A stretch of DNA of 64,000 nucleotides from NCBI GenBank assembly GCA_046299415.1, contig JBKBII010000005.1, positions 1-64,000 on the forward strand, in the 5' to 3' direction. The notes under the pieces are model-generated. The model was not told the DNA's origin and made no database searches. It saw only the letters and a list, made by a program, of their open reading frames with translations. Shown one piece after another: positions 9,814 through 18,963 of the stretch (positions within the stretch are counted from its first letter, which is position 1; each line of letters starts with the position of its first letter). Source of the stretch: JBKBII01 sp046299415. GTDB taxonomy: Bacteria; Pseudomonadota; Gammaproteobacteria; Ectothiorhodospirales; Ectothiorhodospiraceae. The position numbers were made by a program, and so were the translations under genes.

Positions 9814-10566
9814 TCAGTGCATGAACATGCCACCGTTCACGTGCAACGTTTCTCCAGTGATGTAAGAGCCGGCGTCAGATGCCAGAAAAGCGACACAGGC
9901 GGCAACCTCCTCCGGGCGACCCAAACGACCGAGCGGTATCGACGTCAACAGCGCATCACGGACCGAATCAGGCAACCCGCGGGTCATGTCGGTATCGATA
10001 AACCCGGGCGCCACAGTATTGACCGTCACCCCCCGGCTACCCACCTCGCGCGCCAACGCGCGAGCGAAGCCCGCCAAACCGGCCTTAGCCGCGGCGTAGT
10101 TCGTCTGACCCGCATTCCCGGTCGCACCGACCACCGAACCGACCAGAACAATGCGACCCCGACGAGCCTTCATCATCGGCTTCACGACCTTTTGCGTCAG
10201 CATCGCTGCAGACGTCAGATTGGTATCAATCACCGCCTTCCAGTCGCTTGGCTTCATTCGCATGAACAAGCCATCACGGGTGATGCCAGCGTTATTGACC
10301 AGAGCTTCGATTTGACCGATCGAGTTCTGAATTCGCTCAAGTGCCCCATCAACTGACGCCTCGACCGTAACATCCATCTCGATGCCTAGGCCATGCTCGC
10401 CCAGACGCTGCGTAATCTCCTGCGCGCCTGCACTCGACGTTGCTGTGCCGACAACGAAGAAGCCTCGATCGATCAGCTTGGTTGCGATTGCCGCGCCGAT
10501 ACCACGACTGGCGCCGGTCACCAAGGCCACGGGGCCACGAGTGTTTAGGGTCGAGTTTTCGGTCAT
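9814..10566 (-). CDS. fabG: 3-oxoacyl-[acyl-carrier-protein] reductase FabG
   Basis: NADPH-dependent short-chain dehydrogenase that reduces 3-oxoacyl-ACP. It shows the Rossmann motif GASRGIG near residue 18, the NNAG motif (VNNAGITRDGLFMRM), the catalytic Ser in VLVGSVVGATGNAGQ, and YAAAKAG with the active Tyr and Lys. The N[YF]AAAKAGL and ALAREVGSRGVTVNTVAPGFIDTDM segments are typical FabG. The 250-residue length is normal. It lies between fabD and acpP, as in most Gammaproteobacteria; the 292-base spacer before acpP is longer than usual. Confidence 0.95.
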   Translation of the reverse strand: MTENSTLNTRGPVALVTGASRGIGAAIATKLIDRGFFVVGTATSSAGAQEITQRLGEHGLGIEMDVTVEASVDGALERIQNSIGQIEALVNNAGITRDGLFMRMKPSDWKAVIDTNLTSAAMLTQKVVKPMMKARRGRIVLVGSVVGATGNAGQTNYAAAKAGLAGFARALAREVGSRGVTVNTVAPGFIDTDMTRGLPDSVRDALLTSIPLGRLGRPEEVAACVAFLASDAGSYITGETLHVNGGMFMH

Positions 10567-10677
10567 TTACGCCCGTCCAGTTCAGTTATTGCGTGTCGTC
10601 GCGATGAGTCAAACAGATTGTCGAGCCAAACGATCTCCGTCGCTCATGCTCAACCGATCTCGTTCAGAAAAGCCAGC

Positions 10678-11679
10678 TTACCCATGGAAGGTCGCTTGAG
10701 ACAACGCCGCGCGCGCGCCATCGAGAGTTTCCGGTGACGAGATTTCCATCGTTTTCAAATCACTGTCGATCCGCTTCGCCAAGCCTGTCAGCACCTTGCC
10801 CGGACCACACTCGACCTGCAAGACCGCGCCACGGTCAACCGCTAATCGAATCGAATCGACCCAGCGCACCGGGGAGTAGAGTTGCTCCACCAGTCGTGTC
10901 GCCAAAACGGCCGGATCGCGAGACGGCTCCGCTGCCACGTTTTGAATCACGTCAAACCGCGCCGGACTCAGCGTCACCTGCTGCAGGCGTAGACGCATGA
11001 CCTCGGCGGCATCTTTCATCAACGCGCAATGCGACGGCACTGAAACCGGTAGCCTGAGCGCACGCTTGGCACCAGCTGCCTTAGCCGCGCCGACCGCTCG
11101 CTCGACAGCATCAGCGTGCCCCGCGATGACCACCTGTCCCGGTGCATTGAAGTTTACCGCTTCCAACACCTGAACACCCCGCTCGGCGTCACACAGGGCT
11201 CGAACCGCATCATCATCAAGACCCAGCACGGCCGCCATGCCACCAAGACCCTCAGGGACCGCCGCCTGCATTGCATGCGCACGAACTTTGACCAAACTGA
11301 CCGCATTGGCGAAAGACAAAACACCTGCTGCCACCAACGCTGTCACCTCGCCCAGCGAATGCCCAGCGACGAATGCCGGATCCGGAACACCCTCGCGCTC
11401 CAACAAACGCCAACAAGCGACGCCTGCTGCAAGCATTGCCGGCTGCGTCGTCGTCGTCCGATCCAATTGATCTGCCGGGCCATTCTGGACTATCGACCAC
11501 AGATCCTGACGAACGATATCGGAGGCCTCCTGAAATGTATCGCGAACCGTCGCATCGACATCGCCCAGCGCCCGCAACATCCCAACCGATTGGGAACCCT
11601 GCCCCGGAAATACCGCGATCCACGACGCCTTAATCGGCTCCGCAGCGCCCACCGGCTGCCCCACATCATGCTCGCTCAT
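10678..11679 (-). CDS. fabD: Malonyl-CoA:ACP transacylase FabD
   Basis: Transfers malonyl groups from CoA to ACP. The motifs are FPGQGSQSVGM near the N-terminus, the nucleophile elbow GHSLGEVTAL with the active serine, SVPSHCALM with the catalytic histidine, and VECGPGKVLTGL near the end. The 333-residue length is about 25 above E. coli because of an N-terminal tail. The ATG at 11679 has GGAG seven bases upstream; the codon before it (TTG) is a less likely start. It is the first gene of a fabD-fabG-acpP unit; fabH, plsX and rpmF, which usually precede it, are absent. Confidence 0.95.
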   Translation of the reverse strand: MSEHDVGQPVGAAEPIKASWIAVFPGQGSQSVGMLRALGDVDATVRDTFQEASDIVRQDLWSIVQNGPADQLDRTTTTQPAMLAAGVACWRLLEREGVPDPAFVAGHSLGEVTALVAAGVLSFANAVSLVKVRAHAMQAAVPEGLGGMAAVLGLDDDAVRALCDAERGVQVLEAVNFNAPGQVVIAGHADAVERAVGAAKAAGAKRALRLPVSVPSHCALMKDAAEVMRLRLQQVTLSPARFDVIQNVAAEPSRDPAVLATRLVEQLYSPVRWVDSIRLAVDRGAVLQVECGPGKVLTGLAKRIDSDLKTMEISSPETLDGARAALSQATFHG

Positions 11680-12889
11680 CAAAACTCCATTTCTTCGACA
11701 TCGTTCTCAAAGGCGGACCGTTTCACCCGCGTAGAACCCGCAGTAGCGGCACGCCCCACGCTGCATCAATCGGCGTGCGTATCGCTGTGTCGCGCAAAGC
11801 GCGCTCCATCGATTGATTACGTGTTGTGTCTCCCAGCTCGCACCACGCGACCCGTGTCCCGCATCTCGCTCTCCGCTTTTGTCAGAGTTTCCCCGAAATC
11901 GATTCGCCATCGAGTCAAACTCTACGCGCCGGACGAATTTTGTCTCAACAACGGCCGCCGGCACACCACGTCACCGCCAGACAATGAACCACGTGTCTAC
12001 ACAGCGCGACCGGTCCGGGCAAAAGGCACAGAACCAAGTCCCGAACATCGACGATCGTCGAGCAGGTGTCGGCCAGCCGAAAACAATTTGTCATTTGGCA
12101 TCGACCCGCAACCCGTCAACCAAAGGCGGCAAGGAGCGTCGAATCCGCGATGGCGATCGCCTCAATCGAGGCAAAACATCGACGAACGGCGCTACCGGAT
12201 GGCGACCGCAGGTGCAGCCCTACGGCCGCGCCCTCGAGCGCGAGTATCGGCATCACGCATTGGTCGCGGGCGGGACGACGCTCGGCTACCGCGTCCACAA
12301 TCGACGCGGAGTGTATGTAAGGTGAGGCAACCGCGGCAAGCCGCACCCCGCTCTGGACTCGACACCGCGCGAAAGCGAACTCACTGCTCGCAGACCGACA
12401 CGGTGTAGTCGCAAAGTCTCGGTCACGATTTGCCGGTTCGACGGGTGTTGGCGTTTTCCCCGAGGCCCTTTGTAGCCAAGTGTGTTCGAATTCCACCAAC
12501 GAAATGGGTCCAGCCTCGGCCGCCGAGACCGCCGAGACCGCCGACCGCACTCGACTCAAAAACGCTCGTGCCGGCGCGCTGCATCAAGGCTTGGCAACGG
12601 GGATCAACGGGCAGACGGCCGAGTCCTTGAGTCATAGCCCGTATCACAGATGCTGAGCTTCTCGGCGGTCCAGATCCTCCGCCTTAAAAAATATCATCTG
12701 CGAGCGGACCCAAAACTCACCCAAAAGAAGCTTCTGCAATGACCGACATCGACTGAGCCCCATACCGACTCGAATTCGAATCACCGGCGCCCTCATTGGT
12801 CAAACGCAGCGCGGATCATGAACCCGGTTAACTAGAGTTTCGCCGCCGTCGGAGATAGACTAGGATACTGATCCAAAAACGGAACCAGA
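11680..12889. other. 1.2-kb divergent spacer between fabD and infA
   Basis: Long frames exist on both strands but resemble nothing and have no ribosome sites, so I treat them as chance frames in GC-rich DNA. A small 9-bp direct repeat (GCCGAGACC, near 12525-12550) is present. No tRNA or terminator found. The infA promoter should lie near the right end; GATACT at about 12863 is a weak -10 candidate. Confidence 0.45.
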
Positions 12890-13108
12890 ATGGCCAAAGA
12901 AGACGAAATTGAACTCGAAGGCGTCGTCGTCGAAACGCTTCCGAACACGATGTTCCGAGTCGAACTCGAGAACAAACATGTCATAACGGCGCATATTTCC
13001 GGAAAAATGCGAAAGCATTACATTCGCATTCTACGAGGCGACAAGGTCACGGTACAGATGACACCATACGATCTGACCAAGGGCCGCATTGTTTATCGAT
13101 CGAAATAA
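12890..13108 (+). CDS. infA: Translation initiation factor IF-1
   Basis: 72-residue OB-fold factor that occupies the ribosomal A-site region during initiation. The sequence begins MAKEDEIELEGVVVETLPN and contains ISGKMRKHYIRILRGDKV and DLTKGRIVYR, matching E. coli IF-1 end to end. A ribosome site GGAACCAG precedes the ATG. In Pseudomonas infA neighbours clpA; here the two are about 38 kb apart, and infA stands alone between two spacers of over 1 kb. Confidence 0.97.
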   Translation: MAKEDEIELEGVVVETLPNTMFRVELENKHVITAHISGKMRKHYIRILRGDKVTVQMTPYDLTKGRIVYRSK

Positions 13109-14131
13109 GCCCAGGCTTGCTTGTTGATCCATGATGTAAATCGCGTCACGTGAAGCGTCTGTGATGAACGGACTTCACCGCTAGCCTCAAGCAGACCACA
13201 CGTCGCGCACACCATCTCGTCGCCATAGCGCCGTGATCGATTGCGCAGCATGCACGCAAAACACTGTTACCGCGTCTGAATCTAAAGGCTGGTCGCCTGG
13301 TTCAAGTGAAGGGGACCTGGGGAAATCGCCCCCGCAAAACTCTCCCTGACGAGCCGACCTCAGAGTCGCACGCGCAACGATCGAAGCCACTCTCGGAAAA
13401 GCGGTTTCAAGCGGATCGGCCGGATCAATCCCAAGGCGATCGAACATCCAGGGACACGCGAGTTCAGCCGAAGCGCCACCGGAGCGGGCGGTACGATGTC
13501 CCGGGTTCGATGAGACATCAAAACCACGATCGGAATGACGGAGCATTGAGTGAGTCACCCGAGCACAGCGATTTGGCTCGCCAGCCGAGCAAACGCGTCA
13601 ATGACGCCCGACCTCACGACATCGTTTTGAGGCGCGGCTGACACGTGCTCGTTGCGGCCGAGTGGGCCCGGCTATGCGCCAAAAGGACACCCGATGGACC
13701 GTTGCGCGCGCCTCACAACGTCATGTGGTAAACGATGCTCCATACTTGCGCCTGACCTCGGTCGCCATGCTTTTTGGTGTGCCTGGAGCGTCCCGCGCGG
13801 CATCTCGCACACAACGTTCGCTTGCGTTTTTCGGCTTGAAAAAGCCAATCTTGTCGGCGTGAGCTCTGAGTAAGCCATGATGCCTCTTGCCGCACGCGGC
13901 ACAGAGTGAATTCTCGAGCCCCTACACGCCTACCAACCAAGCCAGAATGCAATCGACCTGCCATCGTCGAACCGCGATGAGAACATTTCAACGCGCGGAA
14001 GAACCGCCAAAGCGGCAAAGGCGATCCCCATCAATACGACCCCTGCCTCACGCGACGCGCTTGTTTGCCTAGACTGTCCAACCAGCCGAGCGGACTGTCA
14101 ACAACCGAAACGCAGCGTTGGCGGCGAGTGG
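13109..14131. other. 1-kb spacer downstream of infA
   Basis: No gene, RNA gene or clear terminator seen. Weak hairpins only (for example GGCTT-GAAA-AAGCC near 13836). Confidence 0.45.
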
Positions 14132-14722
14132 CTACGCGGCTTCCAAATCACCGGCCAACGATTGACGGACCGCGTCAGGGACAGCGTCGACTCGGTGACG
14201 ATATTCCGGATGATCGACACCGACACTGATAGCGGCACCGTTTTTGAGAGCGTCGATCATCGCGGGTGTCAACTCGAACCGAAGGAAGTGAACCGACGAC
14301 GTTTTTTCGCTCGTTGTACGATCCAAATCTTCGTTGGCGATCGGAGTGACCGGATCGAATCCAGCAACCTGGACGTAGACTTTTTCTTCCAATCCAATCA
14401 GACGTGAAAGTCGATCCCGACGCTCATCGGCATCGGAAAACTCGACCATCATAGTCGCTTTCCAATTACTGCCATCCGGGATCAACGGATTGTAAGCTGC
14501 GAGCTCTTCTTCGATCCCTTCGGCTTCAAAGATTTTCTCGGCGCGCAGCATTTCCTGAACCTGATACGACATGGTCTTCTGATCTTCGAAGTGCAGCGTC
14601 AGATTTGGGCCCACGTGAACGACCCGGTTTTTTTTATGAGCCATGATCGATTTACGAAACTCAGGACGAATCTCGGCATATTTTTCCAACGAATACAGGT
14701 CGTCGCGCGTTAGCTTTTTCAT
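14132..14722 (-). CDS. DUF3501 family protein
   Basis: 196-residue soluble protein of unknown function recognised by MKKLTRDDLYSLEKYAEIR, ENR-type HVGPNLTLHFEDQ and LRFELTPAMIDALKNGA. DUF3501 genes often sit beside rubrerythrin and a GlpC-like Fe-S protein, exactly as here, which suggests a role in iron, peroxide or Fe-S handling. That link is by context only. There is no signal peptide, membrane helix or cysteine motif. GAGGTACAAC precedes the ATG, a good ribosome site. It is the last gene of the 17.7-14.1 kb minus-strand group. Confidence 0.85.
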   Translation of the reverse strand: MKKLTRDDLYSLEKYAEIRPEFRKSIMAHKKNRVVHVGPNLTLHFEDQKTMSYQVQEMLRAEKIFEAEGIEEELAAYNPLIPDGSNWKATMMVEFSDADERRDRLSRLIGLEEKVYVQVAGFDPVTPIANEDLDRTTSEKTSSVHFLRFELTPAMIDALKNGAAISVGVDHPEYRHRVDAVPDAVRQSLAGDLEAA

Positions 14723-14885
14723 GTTGTACCTCGCTGTTGAAAACGACGATCAAGCTTCGGAAACGACACCAAAACCCGGAGCACAGACAGCAGACAGCGT
14801 AAGGGGCACCAACGATGCTCCTCTCGCCGTCGACTAAACAATCTGCAAAGCGGCCCGCGTGTCGTTGAAAGGCATAGCGCCAGGC

Positions 14886-15194
14886 CTAATCGTGATGATG
14901 GCTGGTTTTGGTGTAATCCTTGTCCGACCAAAGATTCTCCTTGAGCTCTCGATCAAACACGTCGTTATGGCGACGAATCCACTCCAGGACCATCGCTGCG
15001 TGTTCGATTTCTTCGTCACGATTGTGCGCGAGGATTGCCTTGAGTTCCGGATCCCTACAGCCATCGATCCTCTGTTGATACCAATCGACAGCCTCGAGCT
15101 CCTCCATCAGCGATACGATCGCACGATGCATTTCACGGGTTTCGGTACCCAATTCCTCAACCGGCTCATGATAGGAATCGCTTGCCATAGCCAT
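14886..15194 (-). CDS. Encapsulated-ferritin-type (EncFtn) ferroxidase without a shell gene
   Basis: A 102-residue helical protein closely resembling the EncFtn cargo of Rhodospirillum rubrum. From the ATG at 15194 (AGGGGAG upstream) the residues fall in register: Glu31, Glu32, Glu34, Trp38, Tyr39, Glu62, His65, the positions that form the metal entry and ferroxidase sites in EncFtn. Characteristic strings are MEELEAVDWYQQR and LAHNRDEEIEHAAM. EncFtn forms an annular decamer that oxidises Fe2+ inside an encapsulin shell. No encapsulin is encoded in the window. The C-terminus (KDYTKTSHHHD) lacks the usual LTVGSL-like shell-targeting peptide and ends in a histidine run instead. The open frame extends upstream to 15479, but that part is unlike any ferritin. 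Family call strong; mode of iron storage unknown. Confidence 0.87.
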   Translation of the reverse strand: MAMASDSYHEPVEELGTETREMHRAIVSLMEELEAVDWYQQRIDGCRDPELKAILAHNRDEEIEHAAMVLEWIRRHNDVFDRELKENLWSDKDYTKTSHHHD

Positions 15195-15765
15195 TGATAC
15201 TCCCCTGAATGTGGCCGCGACCACGGGTGGTCCGCAATCAAACGGCGCGGTCAAATCAACGCGCAGCTGGTACCGCGCTCCAAAACGACACCGAGTCGCT
15301 TCTCGCCAAATGCAGCGTTTCGAACGTGACCTTAAATTAGCTTGCTGTTTTTGCTCCACGAAATAATTAACTCCGCCTTCACGACGGTGCGAAGTCACCC
15401 AAGGCGACCGAACGTCTGTCGACGCGTGCGTTACACGCTCATGACACGTGTTGTCGTGGGGGTACATCGCATAGTTCAATAGGCGCCAATCTCGGTGTTT
15501 TCCGCCTTGGCGCCGACCTACAGAGCGCAGACTGTTGCGTCAATAATGACTCGTCAGGAAAAACCCGGTGAATTCTGAAATCCACATCGAGGTTTCATCA
15601 AAGCTGTGATCAGGTCACTCAGCCTGAATCAAGCAACTGTCCAAAGGGAACGCGAATTACTCATCACTCCACGCGCTTCCCTTCATGAGCGTCAAGCGAT
15701 TGATCCTGAGAAACAGTTCACCCGTTGCCCTCAGCTGTTTTGCGACCAGACCTCAGACCTATTCG
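15195..15765. other. 571-base spacer inside the iron module
   Basis: No gene recognised. It contains an 8-bp-arm inverted repeat (GGCGCCAA/TTGGCGCC, 15482-15514) and, on the minus strand, an AT-rich stretch at 15335-15375 that could be a separate promoter for the ferritin gene. Confidence 0.45.
15482..15514. repeat. GC-rich inverted repeat upstream of the EncFtn gene
   Basis: Perfect arms GGCGCCAA and TTGGCGCC with a 17-base loop. No T-run follows on either strand, so it may be an mRNA processing or stability hairpin rather than a terminator. 8-bp arms can arise by chance in this much spacer. Confidence 0.35.
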
Positions 15766-17109
15766 TTAAAGTCCGTAAGCCTTGCGAAGGAGCGTCAGCG
15801 GATGCTCAGGTGCGCGATCACCGTCGAGACCATTTTCGATCATGTGACCGGCCATCGGACAGTCGCTCGAGAAGTGATCCGCTTCGGCCTTTTGAACCCG
15901 AGACACAACCGGCCGGCAGATCTTCGTGGCCGCATCGAAGAACTCGGACTTGACCGCGTAAGTGCCGTCATGCCCGGAGCAGCGCTCGATGACATCAATC
16001 GTTGTATCCGGAACCTTGGCGAGCAGATCCCGAGTTTTCAGCCCCATGTTCTGAACTCGAAGATGGCAGGCAGCGTGATACGCAATTTTGCCCAACGGAT
16101 TTTTGAAGTCCGTGTTCAGCAAGCCGTCCTTTTCCCGTGCCATGAGATATTCAAAAGGATCGAAGATGCGTGATTTGACGGCCTGAACAGCGTGATCATC
16201 CGGAAACATTAACGGCAATTCCTGTTTGAACATCAGAACGCAGGATGGCACTGGAGCCACGATGTCAAAGCCCTCATCGACCATGCTCTTGAGCACGAAG
16301 ATATTGGCGTCTTTAGCCTTCTCGACTGCATCGAGATCACCCAGCTCGAGTTTTGGCATGCCACAACATTGTTCTTTTGGGACGACGACCACCTCTATCT
16401 GGTTGTGCTCAAAAACTCGGACCAAATCTTCCGCAATGTGTGGCTCGTTATATTGGCCGTAACAGGTCGCGAACAAAGCGACCCGGCCACTCGTGGATCC
16501 GGACGGACGACCAGCGACGCCGCGAGCCACTTTCTTGGCCCGCGTCCTTCCCTTAACAGAATGATATTGCGGCAATGTGGCTTCGGGGTGTACACCGAGG
16601 GTCTTGTCGAGGAGTTTGCGCACGGGATTCAGGCGGTTAGCCGCGTTGACGGCCTGCGCGACGACTGGAATACCCGCAAGTCGCCCAACCAGATCGGTCG
16701 ACGCCATGAGCTTGTGAGCGGTTTTTGCGCCCTCTTCCTTGAACCGCTGCGCCTTTGCGCGAAGCATCAAATGAGGGAAGTCGATGTTCCATTCGTGCGG
16801 TGGCACGTAAGGGCATTTCGTGAGGTAGCAAAGATCACACAAGTAGCAGTGGTCGACGACCTTCCAGTATTCGGACTTTTCAACGCCATCAACTTCCATC
16901 GTATCCGACTCATCGATCAGGTCGAACAACGTCGGGAAAGATTGACAGAGGCTCACACAACGGCGGCAACCGTGGCAGATATCGAAAACGCGTTCCATCT
17001 CGCCGAGTAGGCAGTCACGGTCGTAAAACGATGGGTCTTTCCAATCTAACGGATGCCGGGTAGGCGCTTCTAGACTACCTTCCCGTTTGTAATCGCTCGG
17101 TGCGGACAT
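15766..17109 (-). CDS. GlpC-like 4Fe-4S/CCG-domain oxidoreductase subunit
   Basis: 447-residue protein with two N-terminal 4Fe-4S clusters: Cys45-48-51-55 (CHGCRRCVSLC) and Cys88-91-94-99 (CYLCDLCYLTKCP). Two CCG-type cysteine domains follow: one with QCCGMP, the other with ACHLRVQ and RCSGHDGTY, where the second Cys of CCG is Ser. This layout resembles GlpC and HdrB-type subunits that pass electrons to quinone or disulfide. No flavin or dehydrogenase domain is present, so a partner is needed. Rubrerythrin upstream and DUF3501 downstream suggest a peroxide or iron role. GGAGAG lies before the ATG. No membrane helix is seen. The electron donor and acceptor are unknown. Confidence 0.88.
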   Translation of the reverse strand: MSAPSDYKREGSLEAPTRHPLDWKDPSFYDRDCLLGEMERVFDICHGCRRCVSLCQSFPTLFDLIDESDTMEVDGVEKSEYWKVVDHCYLCDLCYLTKCPYVPPHEWNIDFPHLMLRAKAQRFKEEGAKTAHKLMASTDLVGRLAGIPVVAQAVNAANRLNPVRKLLDKTLGVHPEATLPQYHSVKGRTRAKKVARGVAGRPSGSTSGRVALFATCYGQYNEPHIAEDLVRVFEHNQIEVVVVPKEQCCGMPKLELGDLDAVEKAKDANIFVLKSMVDEGFDIVAPVPSCVLMFKQELPLMFPDDHAVQAVKSRIFDPFEYLMAREKDGLLNTDFKNPLGKIAYHAACHLRVQNMGLKTRDLLAKVPDTTIDVIERCSGHDGTYAVKSEFFDAATKICRPVVSRVQKAEADHFSSDCPMAGHMIENGLDGDRAPEHPLTLLRKAYGL

Positions 17110-17292
17110 ACGAATCTCTCCACGAATCGACCACGGTCACAGTTGGATAGCGGACCGCTCCATGTGGGAGTGTCGGCTACACCCGGTCCGTCACGCTTAT
17201 GCCAGATGAGCGATTGAATACTCGGTCTGTCTCAACTCACCTGACGAAATGAGAGTGGGCTGGCTCGACGAGCCAAGCCCACGAGGGAGGCA

Positions 17293-17712
17293 TCAACCTT
17301 CCATCTGATCCAGTGCTTTCTGAAAGCGATTAGCATGTGAACGCTCTGCCTTCGCAAGCGTCTCAAACCAGTCGGCGATCTCGTCGAAACCCTCATCGCG
17401 AGCCGTCTTGGCCATCCCGGGGTACATGTCGGTGTACTCGTGCGTTTCGCCGGCTACAGCCGTCTTCAGGTTGGCTGCAGTGTCACCAAAGGGCATTCCC
17501 GTTGCAGGGTCACCGCAGGTCTCGAGGTACTCGAGATGGCCGTGCGCGTGGCCCGTTTCACCTTCAGCCGTCGAACGAAAGACTGACGCCACGTCGTTGT
17601 AGCCTTCGACATCCGCCTTCGATGCGAAGTACAGGTAGCGACGATTGGCCTGGCTCTCGCCCGCGAAAGCTGCTTTTAGATTCTCTTCGGTCTTGCTGCC
17701 TTTCAGATCCAT
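17293..17712 (-). CDS. Rubrerythrin (ferritin-like di-iron domain only)
   Basis: 139-residue ferritin-like di-iron protein, probably a peroxide-reducing enzyme. The diiron ligands lie in KAAFAGESQANRRYLYFA, TAEGETGHAHGHLEYL, TAVAGETHEYTDMYPGMA and ETLAKAERSHANRF, giving the repeated E..E..H pattern. The C-terminal rubredoxin domain of classical rubrerythrins is missing, so electrons must come from another protein, perhaps the adjacent Fe-S oxidoreductase (inference). The ATG at 17712 has GAGGAG upstream. The frame is open 27 codons further, but that part is not family-like. It is the first gene of the iron module; a likely promoter with a palindromic operator lies about 180 bases upstream. 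Confidence 0.92.
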   Translation of the reverse strand: MDLKGSKTEENLKAAFAGESQANRRYLYFASKADVEGYNDVASVFRSTAEGETGHAHGHLEYLETCGDPATGMPFGDTAANLKTAVAGETHEYTDMYPGMAKTARDEGFDEIADWFETLAKAERSHANRFQKALDQMEG

Positions 17713-18405
17713 GCTGCACTCCTCGTCAATGCGTCGGATTGGCGCTTGGTTATTTCCGTTCTGTTGTCGTAGCTTCGACGTTGGAATCGCCACCGTAGCG
17801 AACCGCTGCCGGCTACTGCAGCGACAAGGGGCGTTCGATCCGACTTACGGCGGCCGTTTCAAACGGCTGACCCCGAGTCGCCCAGTCTTGATTTAGACGA
17901 TATCTAAATCGTGCTCGAAGCTAGTCAACCGGATGCAGGCTGTCAAGAATCCCAGCCGGAAGTCCTGAAGGTCCTACTGAGTCACCGAGTATCGTGTGTT
18001 GCAGTCCGTCGTTGGTCGGTGCCAAGCAGCACGCGCTACCACAGAGTCGATGCACGGCGAGCTTCACAGATTCAGTCGAGACCTTGAGGCCGTCAAAACT
18101 CAAAACGGTTCCATCGCCAAAAGTGCTGACCGTTTCGCGTCGTCTGCACATCCGCTGAAAACACGATCGTCGTGCGAGTCCGAAAGCCCCGCGCCTGTTC
18201 GATCAGAGTATGCTGAATGGGCATTTTTGAGGCCCAAACCGCTCCAGTTACGATCCGCTGCGGTGCCGTTCCACACATCAGAAACGTCACCCGGCAACAT
18301 TCAGCTCTCGGTTCGCTGGCGTAATGCCCAATCGTGCGACCGCGAAACGAGCATCAATCAAGCCCTGCATGACAGGTCTCACCCGAAAACTGACGGATTC
18401 AACGC
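17713..18405. other. Divergent spacer between rubrerythrin and xseB
   Basis: Holds the operator/promoter described separately. No other gene or RNA recognised. Confidence 0.45.
17890..17928 (-). promoter_or_regulatory. Likely promoter and palindromic operator of the rubrerythrin group
   Basis: On the minus strand TTGACT (plus-strand 17923-17928) is a near-consensus -35. Twelve bases or so further on, a perfect palindrome GATTTAGA-CGATA-TCTAAATC (plus-strand 17890-17910) covers the place of the -10. The AT-rich arms stand out in GC-rich DNA. A repressor bound here would block the promoter. The protein is unknown; Rrf2/IscR-type redox or iron regulators bind palindromes of roughly this form. 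Confidence 0.5.
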
Positions 18406-18870
18406 ATGCGGAAAACCCACTCATCCTCAACCGAACCGCAGCTTGACGCATTGGCAACGCCGCCCGCAGAAGCGTCGACCAGTATTGATGAAAACGCGAA
18501 TCGCCAGACGACAAAACGGGTTCCGACCGACGACGGGTCGAATAGCGCCGCAGCTTCGCCCATCGCAAATTTCGAGATCGCATTCAGCGAACTCGAAGCC
18601 ATCGTCGAGCGCCTTGAGTCGGGTGGATTGAGTCTCGACGAAACGCTGGCGGAATACGAACGCGGCGTCCAGCGAGTCAAGTTGTGCCAGCGGGCGCTCG
18701 ACGCCGCCGACGCTCGCCTGACTGAAATGTCCGGCACAGCTGACGACACCACAGCAGCAGACGACGACTGGCAGAGTCAAACCGTAAGGAATCGAGCCGC
18801 CCACCTGACGAGAGCTGACACGGCCGATCGATCGTCACAAACATCGTTTGAAGATGACGTCCCGTTTTAA
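18406..18870 (+). CDS. xseB: Exodeoxyribonuclease VII small subunit
   Basis: The XseB helical hairpin spans about residues 54-108 (NFEIAFSELEAIVERLE, SGGLSLDETLAEYERGV, CQRALDAADARLTEM). With XseA it forms a nuclease that degrades single-stranded DNA. The protein is 154 residues, about twice the usual 80. The extra parts are an N-terminal tail of about 53 residues rich in T, S, A and D, and a C-terminal tail of about 45 ending FEDDVPF. ispA follows, the usual order, but dxs, which normally comes next, is absent. xseA is not in the window. No strong ribosome site is seen, so an internal start is conceivable. Confidence 0.88.
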   Translation: MRKTHSSSTEPQLDALATPPAEASTSIDENANRQTTKRVPTDDGSNSAAASPIANFEIAFSELEAIVERLESGGLSLDETLAEYERGVQRVKLCQRALDAADARLTEMSGTADDTTAADDDWQSQTVRNRAAHLTRADTADRSSQTSFEDDVPF

Positions 18871-18963
18871 TGTCAGTCGTGTCAAGTCCGGGCGCCGCGC
18901 GTGTTGTCACGGGCATCTTTGTCGAACTCAACAATAGCCACACTAAACCGCTGGCAGATTCCC

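Noticed and set aside
11116..12408. 430-residue plus-strand frame over fabD and the spacer
   Set aside because: Antisense to fabD, Arg/Pro/Thr-rich, no ribosome site, no family resemblance.
13306..13641. 111-residue frame after infA
   Set aside because: Composition rich in Arg, Ser and Pro as in shadow frames; no start signal or similarity.
15195..15479. 95-residue N-terminal extension of the EncFtn protein
   Set aside because: Unlike any ferritin; strong ribosome site at 15194, and metal residues fall in register from there.
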